Assembly (NCBI RefSeq): GCF_018279165.1
Contig: NZ_CP047289.1
Span: 2,115,001 to 2,179,000, forward strand
Direction: 5' to 3'
DNA from: Falsirhodobacter algicola
Lineage (GTDB): Bacteria; Pseudomonadota; Alphaproteobacteria; Rhodobacterales; Rhodobacteraceae
Length of the DNA: 64,000 nucleotides
The notes under the pieces were generated by a model. That model ran no database searches and was not told the origin of the DNA. It worked only from the letters and a program-made list of their open reading frames with translations. Position numbers and translations under genes: made by a program. Below are positions 37,933-47,194 of this stretch, one piece after another; the first letter of the stretch is position 1, and every line of letters begins with the position of its first letter.

Positions 37933-39273
37933 ATGCGCCTGAGCCGCTATTTCCTGCCCGTCCTGAAGGAGACGCCGTCCGAGGCGCAGATCGTCTCGCA
38001 CCGCTACATGCTGCGGGCCGGGATGATCAAGCAGCAGTCCGCCGGCATCTATTCGTGGCTGCCGCTGGGCTTCAAGGTCCTGAAACGGATCGAACAGATC
38101 GTCCACGAGGAGCAGATCCGCGTCGGTCACATCCCGCTTCTGATGCCGACGCTGCAATCGGCCGATCTGTGGCGCGAAAGCGGCCGCTACGACGATTACG
38201 GTCAGGAGATGCTGCGCATCAAGGACCGTCAGGGCCGCGAGATGCTCTATGGCCCCACGAACGAGGAGATGGTCACCGACATCTTCCGCAGCCATGTGAA
38301 CAGCTACAAGGATTTGCCGCTCACCCTCTATCAGATCCAGTGGAAGTTCCGCGACGAGGTGCGTCCGCGCTTCGGTGTGATGCGCGGGCGCGAGTTCCTG
38401 ATGAAGGACGGCTATTCCTTCGACATCGACCGCGATGCGGCGCTGCATGCCTACAACCGCCACATGGTCAGCTATCTGCGCAGCTACGAGCGGATGGGCC
38501 TGACGGCGATTCCGATGCGCGCGGCCTCCGGCCCGATCGGCGGCGACAACACGCATGAATTCCTCGTCCTCGCCTCCACCGGCGAAAGCGAGGTGTTCTA
38601 CGATGCGGCCGTGACCGATCTGGCGCTGGGCGCGCGCGACGTGGACATGGACGACCGCGCCGCCGTGCAGGGCATCTGCGACGAGTTCACCACGCTCTAT
38701 GCCCGCACCGACGAGACGCATGACGCGGCCCTGTTCGAATCCGCCGTTCCCGAAGACCGCCGCCGCGTCGGCCGCGGCATCGAGGTCGGTCAGATCTTCT
38801 ACTTCGGCACCAAATATTCCGAGGCGATGGGCGCCAACGTCGTCACCGCCGATGGCAGCCGCGTTCCGGTGGAGATGGGCAGCCACGGCATCGGCGTCTC
38901 GCGCCTGCTGGGCGCCATCATCGAGGCGAGCCATGACGACAAGGGCATCATCTGGCCCGAAGGCGTGACGCCGTTCCATGTGGGCATCGTGAACCTCAAG
39001 CAGGGCGACGCCTCCACCGACAGCGCCTGCAACGCGCTTTATTCGGCGGTGATCGGCAAGGGGCTGGAGCCGCTTTACGACGACCGCGACGAACGGGCCG
39101 GGGCGAAGTTCGCCACGATGGACCTGATCGGCCTGCCGTGGCGCATCACCGTCGGCCCGCGCGGTCTGGCCGCCGGCAAGGTGGAACTGACCTGCCGCCG
39201 CACCGGCGAAAGCGAGGAGCTGTCGATGGAAGCGGTGGTCGACCGGCTCGGTCAGATCTACGCCGGCATCTGA
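37933..39273 (+). CDS. proS: Prolyl-tRNA synthetase (short form without insertion editing domain)
   Basis: 446-aa class II synthetase. Motif 1 region is [22 protein letters not shown], motif 2 [21 protein letters not shown], and motif 3 [13 protein letters not shown]; a C-terminal anticodon-binding domain follows. About 120 residues shorter than the E. coli type because the INS editing domain is lacking, as usual for Alphaproteobacteria. The start at 37933 (MRLSRYFLP) has TGGAG upstream. Confidence 0.96.
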   Translation: MRLSRYFLPVLKETPSEAQIVSHRYMLRAGMIKQQSAGIYSWLPLGFKVLKRIEQIVHEEQIRVGHIPLLMPTLQSADLWRESGRYDDYGQEMLRIKDRQGREMLYGPTNEEMVTDIFRSHVNSYKDLPLTLYQIQWKFRDEVRPRFGVMRGREFLMKDGYSFDIDRDAALHAYNRHMVSYLRSYERMGLTAIPMRAASGPIGGDNTHEFLVLASTGESEVFYDAAVTDLALGARDVDMDDRAAVQGICDEFTTLYARTDETHDAALFESAVPEDRRRVGRGIEVGQIFYFGTKYSEAMGANVVTADGSRVPVEMGSHGIGVSRLLGAIIEASHDDKGIIWPEGVTPFHVGIVNLKQGDASTDSACNALYSAVIGKGLEPLYDDRDERAGAKFATMDLIGLPWRITVGPRGLAAGKVELTCRRTGESEELSMEAVVDRLGQIYAGI

Positions 39274-39290
39274 GGGCGGGGGAACAGCGC

Positions 39291-40565
39291 ATGGCGACCA
39301 GACCCTTCGCGGGCTTCGAATGGATGATCGCCTGGCGCTACCTGCGGGCGCGGCGGGCCGAAGGCGGCGTCTCGGTGATGACGTGGATCAGCCTTGTGGG
39401 CATCACGCTCGCGGTCTTCGCGCTGATCGCGACGCTGGCCGTCCGCTCGGGCTTTCGCGCGGAATTTGTGGATACGATCCTTGGGGCCAACGCCCATGTC
39501 ACCGTCTATACCGCCGGCGGGATGAATGCCGACGGGACCGAGATCCGGGGCTTTTCCGATTTCGATGCGCTGTCGCAGCGGGTGGCGCAGGTGCCGGGCG
39601 TGACCCGGGCCGCGCCGCTGGTGAAGGGGCAGGTCATGGCCTCGGCCAACGAGATTTCGGGCCTTGGCGAAGTGTTCGGCATCCGGGCCGAGGATCTGCG
39701 CGCGATCCCCAGCGTCGGTTCGGGCGGCGAGGGCGATATCGGCCGCTTCGATCAGGGCATCGCGATCGGCGCGCAGATGGCGCGCGACATGGGGCTGCGC
39801 GTCGGCGACCGTCTGCGCCTGACCAGCGCCAACGGCGTGCGCACCGCCTTTGGCACCAGCCCGCGCGTGAACGCCTATGAAGTCGTCTATATCTTCAGCG
39901 CCGGGCGCTACGACATCGACAAGGTGCGCATCTACATGCCCTTCGCCGAGGCGCAGAGCTTCTTCAACCGCGAAGGCTTCGCCGATGAGGTGGAGGTGAT
40001 GGTGCAGGACCCCGAACAGGTGGACCGCTACCTTCCCGATCTGGCGCAGGCGGCGGGGCCGGACGGCCTGCTCTGGACATGGCGGGACGGGGCGGGCAGC
40101 TTCCTGCGCGCTCTCGATGTCGAGGACAACGTGATGTTCGTGATCCTGTCGATCCTCGTGTTGATCGCGACGATGAACATCGTGTCCGGCCTGATCATGC
40201 TGGTAAAGAACAAAGGCCGCGACATCGGCATCCTGCGCACCATGGGCCTGACCGAAGGGTCCATCCTGCGGGTGTTCTTCATCTGCGGGGCGGGGACGGG
40301 CATCGTCGGCACGCTCTGCGGGGTGATCCTCGGCTGTCTTTTCGCGGTCTATATCGACCCGATCTTCAGCGCGGTGAACTACATCTCCGGCGGCGGCGTG
40401 TGGGATCCGGAGATCCGGGGCATCTATCACCTGCCGGCCAAGCTGCAACTCGGGGATGTCCTTTCGGCGGTGGGAATGTCGCTGGGGCTATCCTTCGTCA
40501 TCACCATCTTCCCGGCCCGCCGTGCCGCCCGCATGAACCCGGTGGAGGCGCTGCGCTATGAATGA
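39291..40565 (+). CDS. lolC: Lipoprotein-releasing ABC transporter permease (LolC/LolE)
   Basis: 424-aa inner-membrane permease that releases lipoproteins to LolA. One N-terminal membrane helix (about residues 28-50), a large periplasmic domain, and three C-terminal helices of the FtsX type with KNKGRDIGILRTMGLTEGSI and PARRAARMNPVEALRYE. Alphaproteobacteria usually have one LolC/E-like permease as a homodimer; lolC versus lolE cannot be separated here. It overlaps lolD by 8 bp. Confidence 0.93.
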   Translation: MATRPFAGFEWMIAWRYLRARRAEGGVSVMTWISLVGITLAVFALIATLAVRSGFRAEFVDTILGANAHVTVYTAGGMNADGTEIRGFSDFDALSQRVAQVPGVTRAAPLVKGQVMASANEISGLGEVFGIRAEDLRAIPSVGSGGEGDIGRFDQGIAIGAQMARDMGLRVGDRLRLTSANGVRTAFGTSPRVNAYEVVYIFSAGRYDIDKVRIYMPFAEAQSFFNREGFADEVEVMVQDPEQVDRYLPDLAQAAGPDGLLWTWRDGAGSFLRALDVEDNVMFVILSILVLIATMNIVSGLIMLVKNKGRDIGILRTMGLTEGSILRVFFICGAGTGIVGTLCGVILGCLFAVYIDPIFSAVNYISGGGVWDPEIRGIYHLPAKLQLGDVLSAVGMSLGLSFVITIFPARRAARMNPVEALRYE

Positions 40566-41232
40566 GATGCTGGTGCTGGATGGGCTGCGCAAGGGCTACA
40601 ATGCCGGCCTGCCGAACGCGATCACCGTGCTGGACGGTGTGGACCTGACCGTCGCCCCCGGCGAGGTGGTGGCGATGGTCGCCCCATCCGGGGCGGGGAA
40701 ATCGACGCTGCTGCACATCGCGGGGCTGCTCGATGCCCCCGATACCGGGCGGGTGGTGATCGGCGGCACCGATTATGCCGGCAAGGGCGACCGGGCGCGC
40801 ACCGCCGCCCGTCGGCGCGAGGTCGGCTTCATCTATCAATTCCACCACCTGCTGCCGGAATTCACCGCCGCCGAGAACATCATCCTGCCGCAACTGGCGA
40901 ACGGCACCCCCCGCCGCGAGGCGGAGGCGCGGGCCACGCAGCTTCTGGATCACGTCGGCATCGGGCACCGGGCCGATCACCGCCCCGCCGCCATGTCGGG
41001 GGGCGAGCAGCAGCGCGTCGCCTTCTGCCGCGCCCTTGCCAACCGTCCGCGTCTTCTGCTGGCGGATGAGCCGACGGGCAACCTCGATCCGGCCACCTCG
41101 GACCGGGTGTTCGCGGCGCTGATGTCGCTGGTGCGCGATACGGGGCTGTCGGCGCTGATCGCGACGCACAACCTCGAACTGGCAGCCCGTATGGACCGGA
41201 TGGTGCGGCTGGAGGCAGGCCGTCTCGTCTGA
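40558..41232 (+). CDS. lolD: Lipoprotein-releasing ABC transporter ATPase LolD
   Basis: 224-aa ATPase. Walker A is APSGAGKSTLLHIAG, the Q-loop FIYQFHHLLPEFTAAEN (LolD-type), the signature MSGGEQQRVAFCRAL, Walker B LLLADEPTGNLD, and the H-loop IATHN. It drives lipoprotein release to the outer membrane, which the small lipoproteins of this window would use. Confidence 0.96.
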   Translation: MNEMLVLDGLRKGYNAGLPNAITVLDGVDLTVAPGEVVAMVAPSGAGKSTLLHIAGLLDAPDTGRVVIGGTDYAGKGDRARTAARRREVGFIYQFHHLLPEFTAAENIILPQLANGTPRREAEARATQLLDHVGIGHRADHRPAAMSGGEQQRVAFCRALANRPRLLLADEPTGNLDPATSDRVFAALMSLVRDTGLSALIATHNLELAARMDRMVRLEAGRLV

Positions 41233-41235
41233 CGG

Positions 41236-41338
41236 ATTGCCCCTGCCGCGCCGTGCGGGCCGCGAACCGTGGTCATGGCGCCGGAGGACTTCGCCACAAC
41301 CCCTCGTCCGAACCCGTCACCTGCGCGGCAGGGGCGAT
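41236..41338. repeat. 103-bp element bounded by 16-bp inverted repeats
   Basis: ATTGCCCCTGCCGCGC (41236-41251) and GCGCGGCAGGGGCGAT (41323-41338) are complementary over 16 bp with one G-T pair; 71 bp lie between them. It begins 4 bp after the lolD stop in a gap without a supported gene. It could be a long stem-loop terminator or a small structured RNA, or a MITE-like repeat. The arms are seen; the nature is open. Confidence 0.6.
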
Positions 41339-41380
41339 GCGCGAAGAAGCAGAGGGAGGATCCACTCACGCATGGATCAA

Positions 41381-41421
41381 GCCTGCCACGTCCTTGGGCA
41401 GGCCCGTGCCGAATTCGGCGC
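41381..41421. other. Hairpin and palindrome in the lolD-chaC gap
   Basis: A 7-bp stem GCCTGCC/GGCAGGC (41381-41387 with 41397-41403) is followed by a perfect palindrome GCCGAATTCGGC (41408-41419). No T-tract follows either. The remainder of the gap to 41467 shows nothing I can name. Confidence 0.4.
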
Positions 41422-41467
41422 CTTTCGGCCGTGAAAGAAGCATATGCCCGGAAATTGGGCGGCGTCG

Positions 41468-42166
41468 CTAGGTATCTGCCGCGATCGGCGCCTGCGTCTG
41501 TTCGCTCCAGCTTGCGATCTCGCAGGCCGTCAGGTGATCGAGGCGCGACAGGTTGCGATCCCGAAGCCCGTATTCGCCCAGCTTGCGGACGGTGTTGTGC
41601 AGATACTGCGCCCCCGATCCGCCATGGCCGCAGGCATGGGCCAGACGCCACGCCTGTTCCTCGGGGGGCAGGTGCACGACCATCGGCCCCTTCGGCCCGG
41701 CCCAGAAGGTCAAAGCCCGTTCCACCCCGCGATCGGTGCGGGCGGTGATCCAGCGCATGTTCTCCACCAACTCCCGCGCGACCAGTTCGCGCTTCAACAG
41801 GGCGCGTAGGGCCTCCATCTCTTGGCCCTCTGCGATCTCCATGACGAGGCCGGTGGCCGAGCCGCCGCGTTCCAGCGCCATCATCAGCCCCGGACAGTCG
41901 GGGCTGCCGCGCCATTGTTTGATCTCGAGGCAGAAGGACCGGTGCCAGCCATGCGCCACCGCCTTGCGCATCGGGCCGACGGCAAAGCCGGGATTCCAGA
42001 TCAGGCTGCCATAGGCGAAGACGCCGATCGGGCCGTCCTGCGCCTTCAGGATCCCTTCGGCCAGGGCGGTGTAATCGTCCTCGGTCAGGGGGGTCCATCC
42101 CGGCGGGGGGCCGGGATCGGGAACTTCGCGCAAGGTGCGGCGGACGGCGGCGTCGGTCAGGGTCAT
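41468..42166 (-). CDS. chaC: Glutathione-specific gamma-glutamylcyclotransferase, ChaC-like
   Basis: 232 aa. The ChaC substrate loop VFAYGSLIWNPGF (about residues 48-60) and AHGWHRSFCLEIKQWRGSP are clear, as is the stretch YLHNTVRKLGEYGLRD near the C-terminus. The family splits glutathione into 5-oxoproline and Cys-Gly in the cytoplasm. Glutathione reductase and a glutathione transferase lie within 6 kb but are not in the same operon. The start at 42166 (MTLTDAAVRR) was chosen over one three codons upstream. Confidence 0.9.
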   Translation of the reverse strand: MTLTDAAVRRTLREVPDPGPPPGWTPLTEDDYTALAEGILKAQDGPIGVFAYGSLIWNPGFAVGPMRKAVAHGWHRSFCLEIKQWRGSPDCPGLMMALERGGSATGLVMEIAEGQEMEALRALLKRELVARELVENMRWITARTDRGVERALTFWAGPKGPMVVHLPPEEQAWRLAHACGHGGSGAQYLHNTVRKLGEYGLRDRNLSRLDHLTACEIASWSEQTQAPIAADT

Positions 42167-42212
42167 GCAGGACATGGCTGACAGATGGCACCGGCCCGCC
42201 GTGTTTGCCAGA

Positions 42213-44162
42213 TCAGACGTCCAGCTCTTCGACGAATTTCGCGTTTTCCTGAATGTACTGGAAGCGCAGTTCCGGCTTCTTGCCCATCAGGCGTTCCACG
42301 AGATCGGTCGCCTCGCTGTCCTCGTCGATGGAGACGCGGATCAGCTTGCGCGTGGCCGGATTCATCGTGGTGTCCTTCAGGTCCTTGGCGTCCATTTCGC
42401 CCAGACCCTTGAAGCGTTGCACGTCGATCTTGCCCTTGCCGCCAAGGCCCTTCTTCAGCCATTTCTCTTTCTCGGCATCGTCGGCCACATACATCCGCCG
42501 CGCCCCCTGCGTCAGCCGGTACAGCGGCGGACAGGCCAGATAGAGATGCCCGCGGTCGATCAGCGGGCGCATCTGCGTGAAGAAGAAGGTCATCAGAAGC
42601 GAGGCGATGTGCGCGCCGTCCACATCGGCATCGGTCATGATGATGATCTTGTCGTAGCGCAGATCGTCGATGTTGAAGCGGCTACCCATCCCGACGCCCA
42701 GCGCCTCGCAGATGTCGCGGATTTCGGCATTGTCGTTCAGCTTGCCGCTGGCCGCGCCCAGCACGTTCAGGATCTTGCCCTTCAGCGGCAGCAGCGCCTG
42801 CGTCTCGCGCGAGCGGGCGCCCTTGGCTGAACCGCCGGCGGAATCGCCCTCCACGATGAAGAGTTCGGTCCCGGCGCGGTTCTTGGCGGTGCAATCGGTC
42901 AGCTTGCCCGGAAGGCGCAGCTTCTTGGTCGCCGATTTGCGCTGCGTCTCCTTTTCGGCGCGGCGGCGCATCCGCTCCTCGGCCCGCAGCACGAGGAAGT
43001 CGAGGATCGCCCCCGCCGATTTGTTGTCCGAGGCCAGCCAGTTGTCGAAATGGTCGCGCACCGAGGCTTCGACATAGCGCACCGCTTCCTCGGTGGAGAG
43101 GCGGTCCTTCGTCTGCCCGACGAAAGACGGCTCGCGCACGAAGATCGACAGCAGCGCGCAGCCCCCCGTCATCAGATCGTCGCGGGTGATGTCGGCGGCC
43201 TTGCGGTTCTTTACCAGCTCGCCATAAGCCTTGATGCCCTTCAGGATGGCGGCCCAGAATCCGGATTCATGGGTGCCGCCTTCGGGCGTGGGCACCGTGT
43301 TGCAGTAGGAATGGATGAAGCCGTCGCGTGCGGGCGTCCAGTTGATCGCCCATTCGATGCGCCCCGGAACGCCGAACTTCTCCTCGAAGAGGACTTTGCC
43401 GGCGAACGGACGCTCGGCATAGGTGGTGGTGCTGCCCAGCGTTTCGTTCAGGAAGTCCGACAGCCCGTTGGGATATTGGAACACGGCCTCCGCGGGCGTT
43501 TCGGTATCCTCGATGGCGGTCTTCCAGCGGATCTCCACCCCGGAAAAGAGGTAGGCCTTGGACCGGACCATCTTGTAGAGGCGCGCGGGCTTGAGTTGCA
43601 GATGGCCGAAGATCTCGGGGTCGGGATGGAAGGTGACGGTGGTGCCGCGCCGATTGGGGGCGGGGCCGACCTTCACCACCGGGCCTTGCGGCACGCCGCG
43701 GGCGAATTCCTGCACATAGAGCTCGCGGTTGCGCGCCACCTCCACCCGCATCCGGTCCGACAGCGCGTTCACCACCGAAGAGCCGACGCCGTTCAGCCCC
43801 CCCGAGGTGGAATAGGCCTTGTTGGAGAACTTGCCCCCCGCATGCAGCGTGCACAGGATCACCTCCAGCGCCGATTTGCCGGGGAATTTCGGATGCGGAT
43901 CGACCGGGATGCCGCGCCCGTTGTCGCGCACGGTCACCGAATGGTCGGCATGCAGCTCCACCTCGATGCGGGTGGCATGACCGGCCACCGCCTCGTCCAT
44001 GGAGTTGTCGAGCACTTCGGCCACGAGGTGGTGCAGCGCCCGTTCGTCGGTGCCGCCGATATACATGCCCGGACGCTTGCGCACCGGCTCCAGCCCCTCC
44101 AGCACCTCGATCGAAGAGGCGTCGTAGGTTTCGGGCGTCTGGGAGAGCAGATCGTCGGGCAT
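42213..44162 (-). CDS. parE: DNA topoisomerase IV subunit B
   Basis: 649-aa GHKL ATPase subunit that, with ParC, decatenates replicated chromosomes. The ATP site is in EVLDNSMDEAVAG and VRDNGRGIPVDPHP, then GLNGVGSSVVNALS; the TOPRIM domain has FIVEGDSAGGSAKGARS and MTDADVDGAHIASLL; the C-terminus ends QENAKFVEELDV. ParE rather than GyrB is indicated by the shorter length and by QALLPLKGKILNVLGA. GGAAGGA lies 6 bp before ATG 44162; an ATG two codons earlier abuts it and is less likely. Confidence 0.93.
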   Translation of the reverse strand: MPDDLLSQTPETYDASSIEVLEGLEPVRKRPGMYIGGTDERALHHLVAEVLDNSMDEAVAGHATRIEVELHADHSVTVRDNGRGIPVDPHPKFPGKSALEVILCTLHAGGKFSNKAYSTSGGLNGVGSSVVNALSDRMRVEVARNRELYVQEFARGVPQGPVVKVGPAPNRRGTTVTFHPDPEIFGHLQLKPARLYKMVRSKAYLFSGVEIRWKTAIEDTETPAEAVFQYPNGLSDFLNETLGSTTTYAERPFAGKVLFEEKFGVPGRIEWAINWTPARDGFIHSYCNTVPTPEGGTHESGFWAAILKGIKAYGELVKNRKAADITRDDLMTGGCALLSIFVREPSFVGQTKDRLSTEEAVRYVEASVRDHFDNWLASDNKSAGAILDFLVLRAEERMRRRAEKETQRKSATKKLRLPGKLTDCTAKNRAGTELFIVEGDSAGGSAKGARSRETQALLPLKGKILNVLGAASGKLNDNAEIRDICEALGVGMGSRFNIDDLRYDKIIIMTDADVDGAHIASLLMTFFFTQMRPLIDRGHLYLACPPLYRLTQGARRMYVADDAEKEKWLKKGLGGKGKIDVQRFKGLGEMDAKDLKDTTMNPATRKLIRVSIDEDSEATDLVERLMGKKPELRFQYIQENAKFVEELDV

Positions 44163-44172
44163 CGTCATTCCT

Positions 44173-44215
44173 TCCGGTGGCCCGCCATTAGACCACCGGA
44201 GCGCGGGGCAGGCAA
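44173..44215 (-). promoter_or_regulatory. parE promoter with an inverted repeat around the -10
   Basis: On the minus strand: -35 TTGCCT (44210-44215), 17-bp spacer, -10 TCTAAT (44187-44192). A perfect 8-bp inverted repeat TCCGGTGG/CCACCGGA (44173-44180 and 44193-44200) flanks the -10 box and the predicted start site. Confidence 0.65.
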
Positions 44216-44216
44216 G

Positions 44217-44873
44217 TCAGGCCGGCTCCGCCTCGCGCAGGGCGAACATGGTGCGGAAGGCCGGACGGTCCTGACAGGTGCCGAGCCATGCCGACACCGC
44301 CGGGTACTGCGCCAGCAGCGCCGTATGCGACTGGGCATAGCGCAGGCATTCGGCCATGTTCAGATCGGCCACCGTGAAGCGTTCGCCCACGAGGAAATCG
44401 TGCCGCCCGAAATGGCGTTCCAGCACCGCCAGCGCCGGGCGCAGCTTTTCGCCGCTGATGCCGATCTGGGCCTGCGCCTCGGGGCTGTCGCCGCCGGCGG
44501 TGCGCGTCAGATGGATTTCCAGCGCCGCCGGTTCCAGCGCGGTCGCGGCCATCAGGGACCAATTCTCGATCATCGCCTGTTCGGCGTCCGTTGCGGGGCC
44601 GAGCGGCCCGCCATGCTTGCGCGCCAGATATTGGGTGATGGCCAGCGATTCCGTCAGGATCAGGCCGTCATCCTCCATCACCGGGATCTGGCCCAAGGGG
44701 TTGATGGCGCGAAACTCGTCGGAACGGGTGTTGAAGGGCGCATCCTCGGCCAGCGGCGCGTCGAGCCTGCGGGCCTGAATGACGGGGACGTGGGTGAAGG
44801 GGGTTCCCGTCTCCGCCAGCAGCCACAGCGGCCGGGACGCGCGGGAGCGATAGACACCATAGATCGTCAGCAT
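44217..44873 (-). CDS. Glutathione S-transferase family protein
   Basis: 218-aa cytoplasmic protein. Thioredoxin-like N-terminal domain with the Ser-Arg region YRSRASRPLWLLAETG and the gamma-glutamyl site EDDGLILTESLAITQYLARK (about residues 68-87), then an all-helical C-terminal domain with FTVADLNMAECL. AAGGAG lies 6 bp before ATG. The physiological substrate is unknown. Divergent from the MATE gene. Confidence 0.9.
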   Translation of the reverse strand: MLTIYGVYRSRASRPLWLLAETGTPFTHVPVIQARRLDAPLAEDAPFNTRSDEFRAINPLGQIPVMEDDGLILTESLAITQYLARKHGGPLGPATDAEQAMIENWSLMAATALEPAALEIHLTRTAGGDSPEAQAQIGISGEKLRPALAVLERHFGRHDFLVGERFTVADLNMAECLRYAQSHTALLAQYPAVSAWLGTCQDRPAFRTMFALREAEPA

Positions 44874-45000
44874 GAGCAGCTCCTTGCAAGTGGCCGCAGC
44901 CAAACATGGAACGCTGCGTGAAGGGAAGCGGGATCGTCGTTTTTGCCGTTCACAATCGGCCTTTTCGGCAGGCATAAGGGGCGCAGCCAAGGAGCCCCCC

Positions 45001-46347
45001 ATGTCCATGACCCGCGCCGAACACATCCGCGCCACGCTGACGCTCGGCCTGCCGCTGATCGGATCAAACCTTGCGCAGATGTCTCTGCATGTGAGCGATT
45101 CCGTGATGCTGGGCCGCTACGGCGTGGAGGAACTGGCGGCGGTGGTGCTGGGCACCTCCATGTTCTTCGTGACCTTCATCCTCGGGGCGGGGTTCGGGCA
45201 GGCGGTGATGCCGATGGTCGCCTCGGCGCTGGGGCGGGGCGATGAGGCGCAGGTGCGGCGCGATGCGCGCATGGGGCTGTGGCTCTCGATCGGCTATGGC
45301 ATCTGCATCTATCCGCTGTTCTGGTTCAGCGGTCCGATCCTCGTGGCGGCGGGGCAGAATCCGGCCGTCGCCGCGCTGACGCAGGAGTTTTTGCGCATCG
45401 CGGGGGCGGGCATGGCCCCGGCGCTGCTGGTGATGGTGTTCAAGAGCTACCTCGCCGCGCTGGGTAAGACGCAGGTTGTGCTGTGGTCCACGCTGGCGGC
45501 GGTCGTGCTGAACATCGCGGTGGGCTGGCCGCTGATTTTCGGGCATCTGGGCCTGCCGGAGCTGGGGGTGCGCGGGGCCGCCATCGCCAGCCTTGCGGTG
45601 CAGGCGCTGAATGTGGGCGTGCTGGGCGGCTATGCCGCGCGCCACCCGGACCTGCGCCGCTTCGAATTGTTCCGCCGCTTCTGGCGTCCCGACTGGCCCG
45701 CGCTGTGGCAGGTGGCCCGGCTGGGCGCGCCCATCGGTGCGACGGGCCTTGCCGAGGCAGGGCTGTTTCAAGCGACGGCCCTGATGATGGGCTGGATCGG
45801 CACGGTGGAGCTTGCCTCCCACGGGATCGCGCTGGAGATCGCGGCGATGTCCTACATGGTGCATCTGGGCGTGGCGAGCGCGGCGACCATCCGCGTCGCG
45901 CGCTTCCACGGGCAGGGGGCGCCGGGGCTGATGCGGCAGGCCTCGGTCGCGGCCATCGGCATCTCGGTCGCGGTGGGGATCGCCGTGGTGGCGCTGTTCC
46001 TGTCAGTGCCGGGGGTGATCATCGGGCTGTTCCTCAGCGCGGGAAACCCTGCGACGCCCGCAATCATCGCCTATGGCTCCGGGCTCTTGGCGCTGGCGGC
46101 ACTGTTCCAATTCGCGGATGCGATGCAGGCGATCGCGCTGGGGATGCTGCGCGGGCTGAAGGACACGCAGGTGCCGATGGTGCTGGCGATCGTCAGCTAT
46201 TGGGGCGTGGGGCTGCCGGCGGGGTATATCCTCGGCTTCCCGCTGGGCTTTGGCGGGCACGGGCTGTGGCTTGGGCTGGTGGTGGGGCTGGGCCTTGCGG
46301 CGGTGATGCTGATGACGCGGTTCTGGCGGCGCGCGCCCGCCGCGTGA
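45001..46347 (+). CDS. MATE family efflux transporter
   Basis: 448 aa with about twelve membrane helices in two repeated halves; family motifs include LPLIGSNLAQMSLHVSDSVM at the N-terminus and GLAEAGLFQATALMMG at the start of the second half. Such proteins export cationic compounds and drugs using Na+ or H+. AAGGAG lies 6 bp before ATG 45001; ATG 45007 is a second option. The substrate cannot be predicted. Confidence 0.93.
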   Translation: MSMTRAEHIRATLTLGLPLIGSNLAQMSLHVSDSVMLGRYGVEELAAVVLGTSMFFVTFILGAGFGQAVMPMVASALGRGDEAQVRRDARMGLWLSIGYGICIYPLFWFSGPILVAAGQNPAVAALTQEFLRIAGAGMAPALLVMVFKSYLAALGKTQVVLWSTLAAVVLNIAVGWPLIFGHLGLPELGVRGAAIASLAVQALNVGVLGGYAARHPDLRRFELFRRFWRPDWPALWQVARLGAPIGATGLAEAGLFQATALMMGWIGTVELASHGIALEIAAMSYMVHLGVASAATIRVARFHGQGAPGLMRQASVAAIGISVAVGIAVVALFLSVPGVIIGLFLSAGNPATPAIIAYGSGLLALAALFQFADAMQAIALGMLRGLKDTQVPMVLAIVSYWGVGLPAGYILGFPLGFGGHGLWLGLVVGLGLAAVMLMTRFWRRAPAA

Positions 46348-46376
46348 TTGTGCGCGGGCCCCGTCTTGCCTATAAG
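46348..46376 (+). promoter_or_regulatory. rpiA-gor promoter
   Basis: -35 TTGTGC (46348-46353), 17-bp spacer, -10 TATAAG (46371-46376), 31 bp before the rpiA ATG. Confidence 0.6.
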
Positions 46377-46407
46377 CGGAGGGGAGTTCCCAGCCCGAAG
46401 GCCCGCC

Positions 46408-47190
46408 ATGCCCACCGACCTGTCCCCCATCGACAAGGCGAAATTCGCCGCCTCCCGCCGCGCCGTGGATCTGGTGCAGGACGGCATGAAGGTCGGCCTC
46501 GGTACGGGGTCCACCGCCGCGTGGATGGTGCGCTGCCTTGCCGAACGCGTCCGCGAGGAGGGGCTGCGCCTGACCTGCGTCGCCACCTCCACCCGCACGG
46601 CGGAACTGGCGCGCAGCCTCGGGCTGACGATCGTGACCTTGGACGAGGCGAAATGGCTCGATCTGACGATCGACGGCGCCGATGAGGCCGATGGCGCGCT
46701 GAACCTGATCAAAGGCGGCGGCGCGGCCCTGCTGCAGGAAAAGATCGTGGCCACCGCTTCGGACCGCATGGTCGTCATCGCCGACGCCGCCAAGGAGGTC
46801 CGCGCCCTCGGGGCCTTCCCGCTGCCGGTGGAGGTGATCCCCTTCGGCTGGTCCGCCACGGCCCGCCTGATCGAAGAGCATCTGGCCGCGCAGGACGTGC
46901 TTGGCCATGACATCCGGCTGCGCATGGCGGGCGATCAGCCGCTGCGCACCGACGAGAACAACGTCATCCTCGATCTGCATCTGAAGCGGATCGGCAATCC
47001 CCGCGCGCTGTCGCTGATGCTGAACCAGATCGCGGGCGTGGTGGAGAACGGCCTTTTCATCGACATCTGCGACACGCTGGTGCTGGGCCATCCCGATGGC
47101 AAGGTCGAGACCGTCGAGGGCGGCACCCGGACCGAGGGGCGCGTGGACATCGCGGCCTCGGCCAATATCTTCGCCGATCTGGGGGAGTGA
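46408..47190 (+). CDS. rpiA: Ribose-5-phosphate isomerase A
   Basis: 260-aa pentose phosphate pathway enzyme that interconverts ribose 5-phosphate and ribulose 5-phosphate. Motifs: GLGTGSTAAWMV (phosphate loop, about residues 31-42), TIDGADEADGALNLIKGGG with catalytic Asp/Glu, and LQEKIVATAS. Followed after 4 bp by gor, so both are probably cotranscribed; a pairing of NADPH-linked redox and pentose metabolism. Confidence 0.96.
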   Translation: MPTDLSPIDKAKFAASRRAVDLVQDGMKVGLGTGSTAAWMVRCLAERVREEGLRLTCVATSTRTAELARSLGLTIVTLDEAKWLDLTIDGADEADGALNLIKGGGAALLQEKIVATASDRMVVIADAAKEVRALGAFPLPVEVIPFGWSATARLIEEHLAAQDVLGHDIRLRMAGDQPLRTDENNVILDLHLKRIGNPRALSLMLNQIAGVVENGLFIDICDTLVLGHPDGKVETVEGGTRTEGRVDIAASANIFADLGE

Positions 47191-47194
47191 GGCC

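Noticed and set aside
41237-41471. Three overlapping short plus-strand reading frames between lolD and chaC
   Set aside because: All three are in different frames over the inverted repeat, lack ribosome sites and have no recognisable composition; the DNA structure explains the stretch better.
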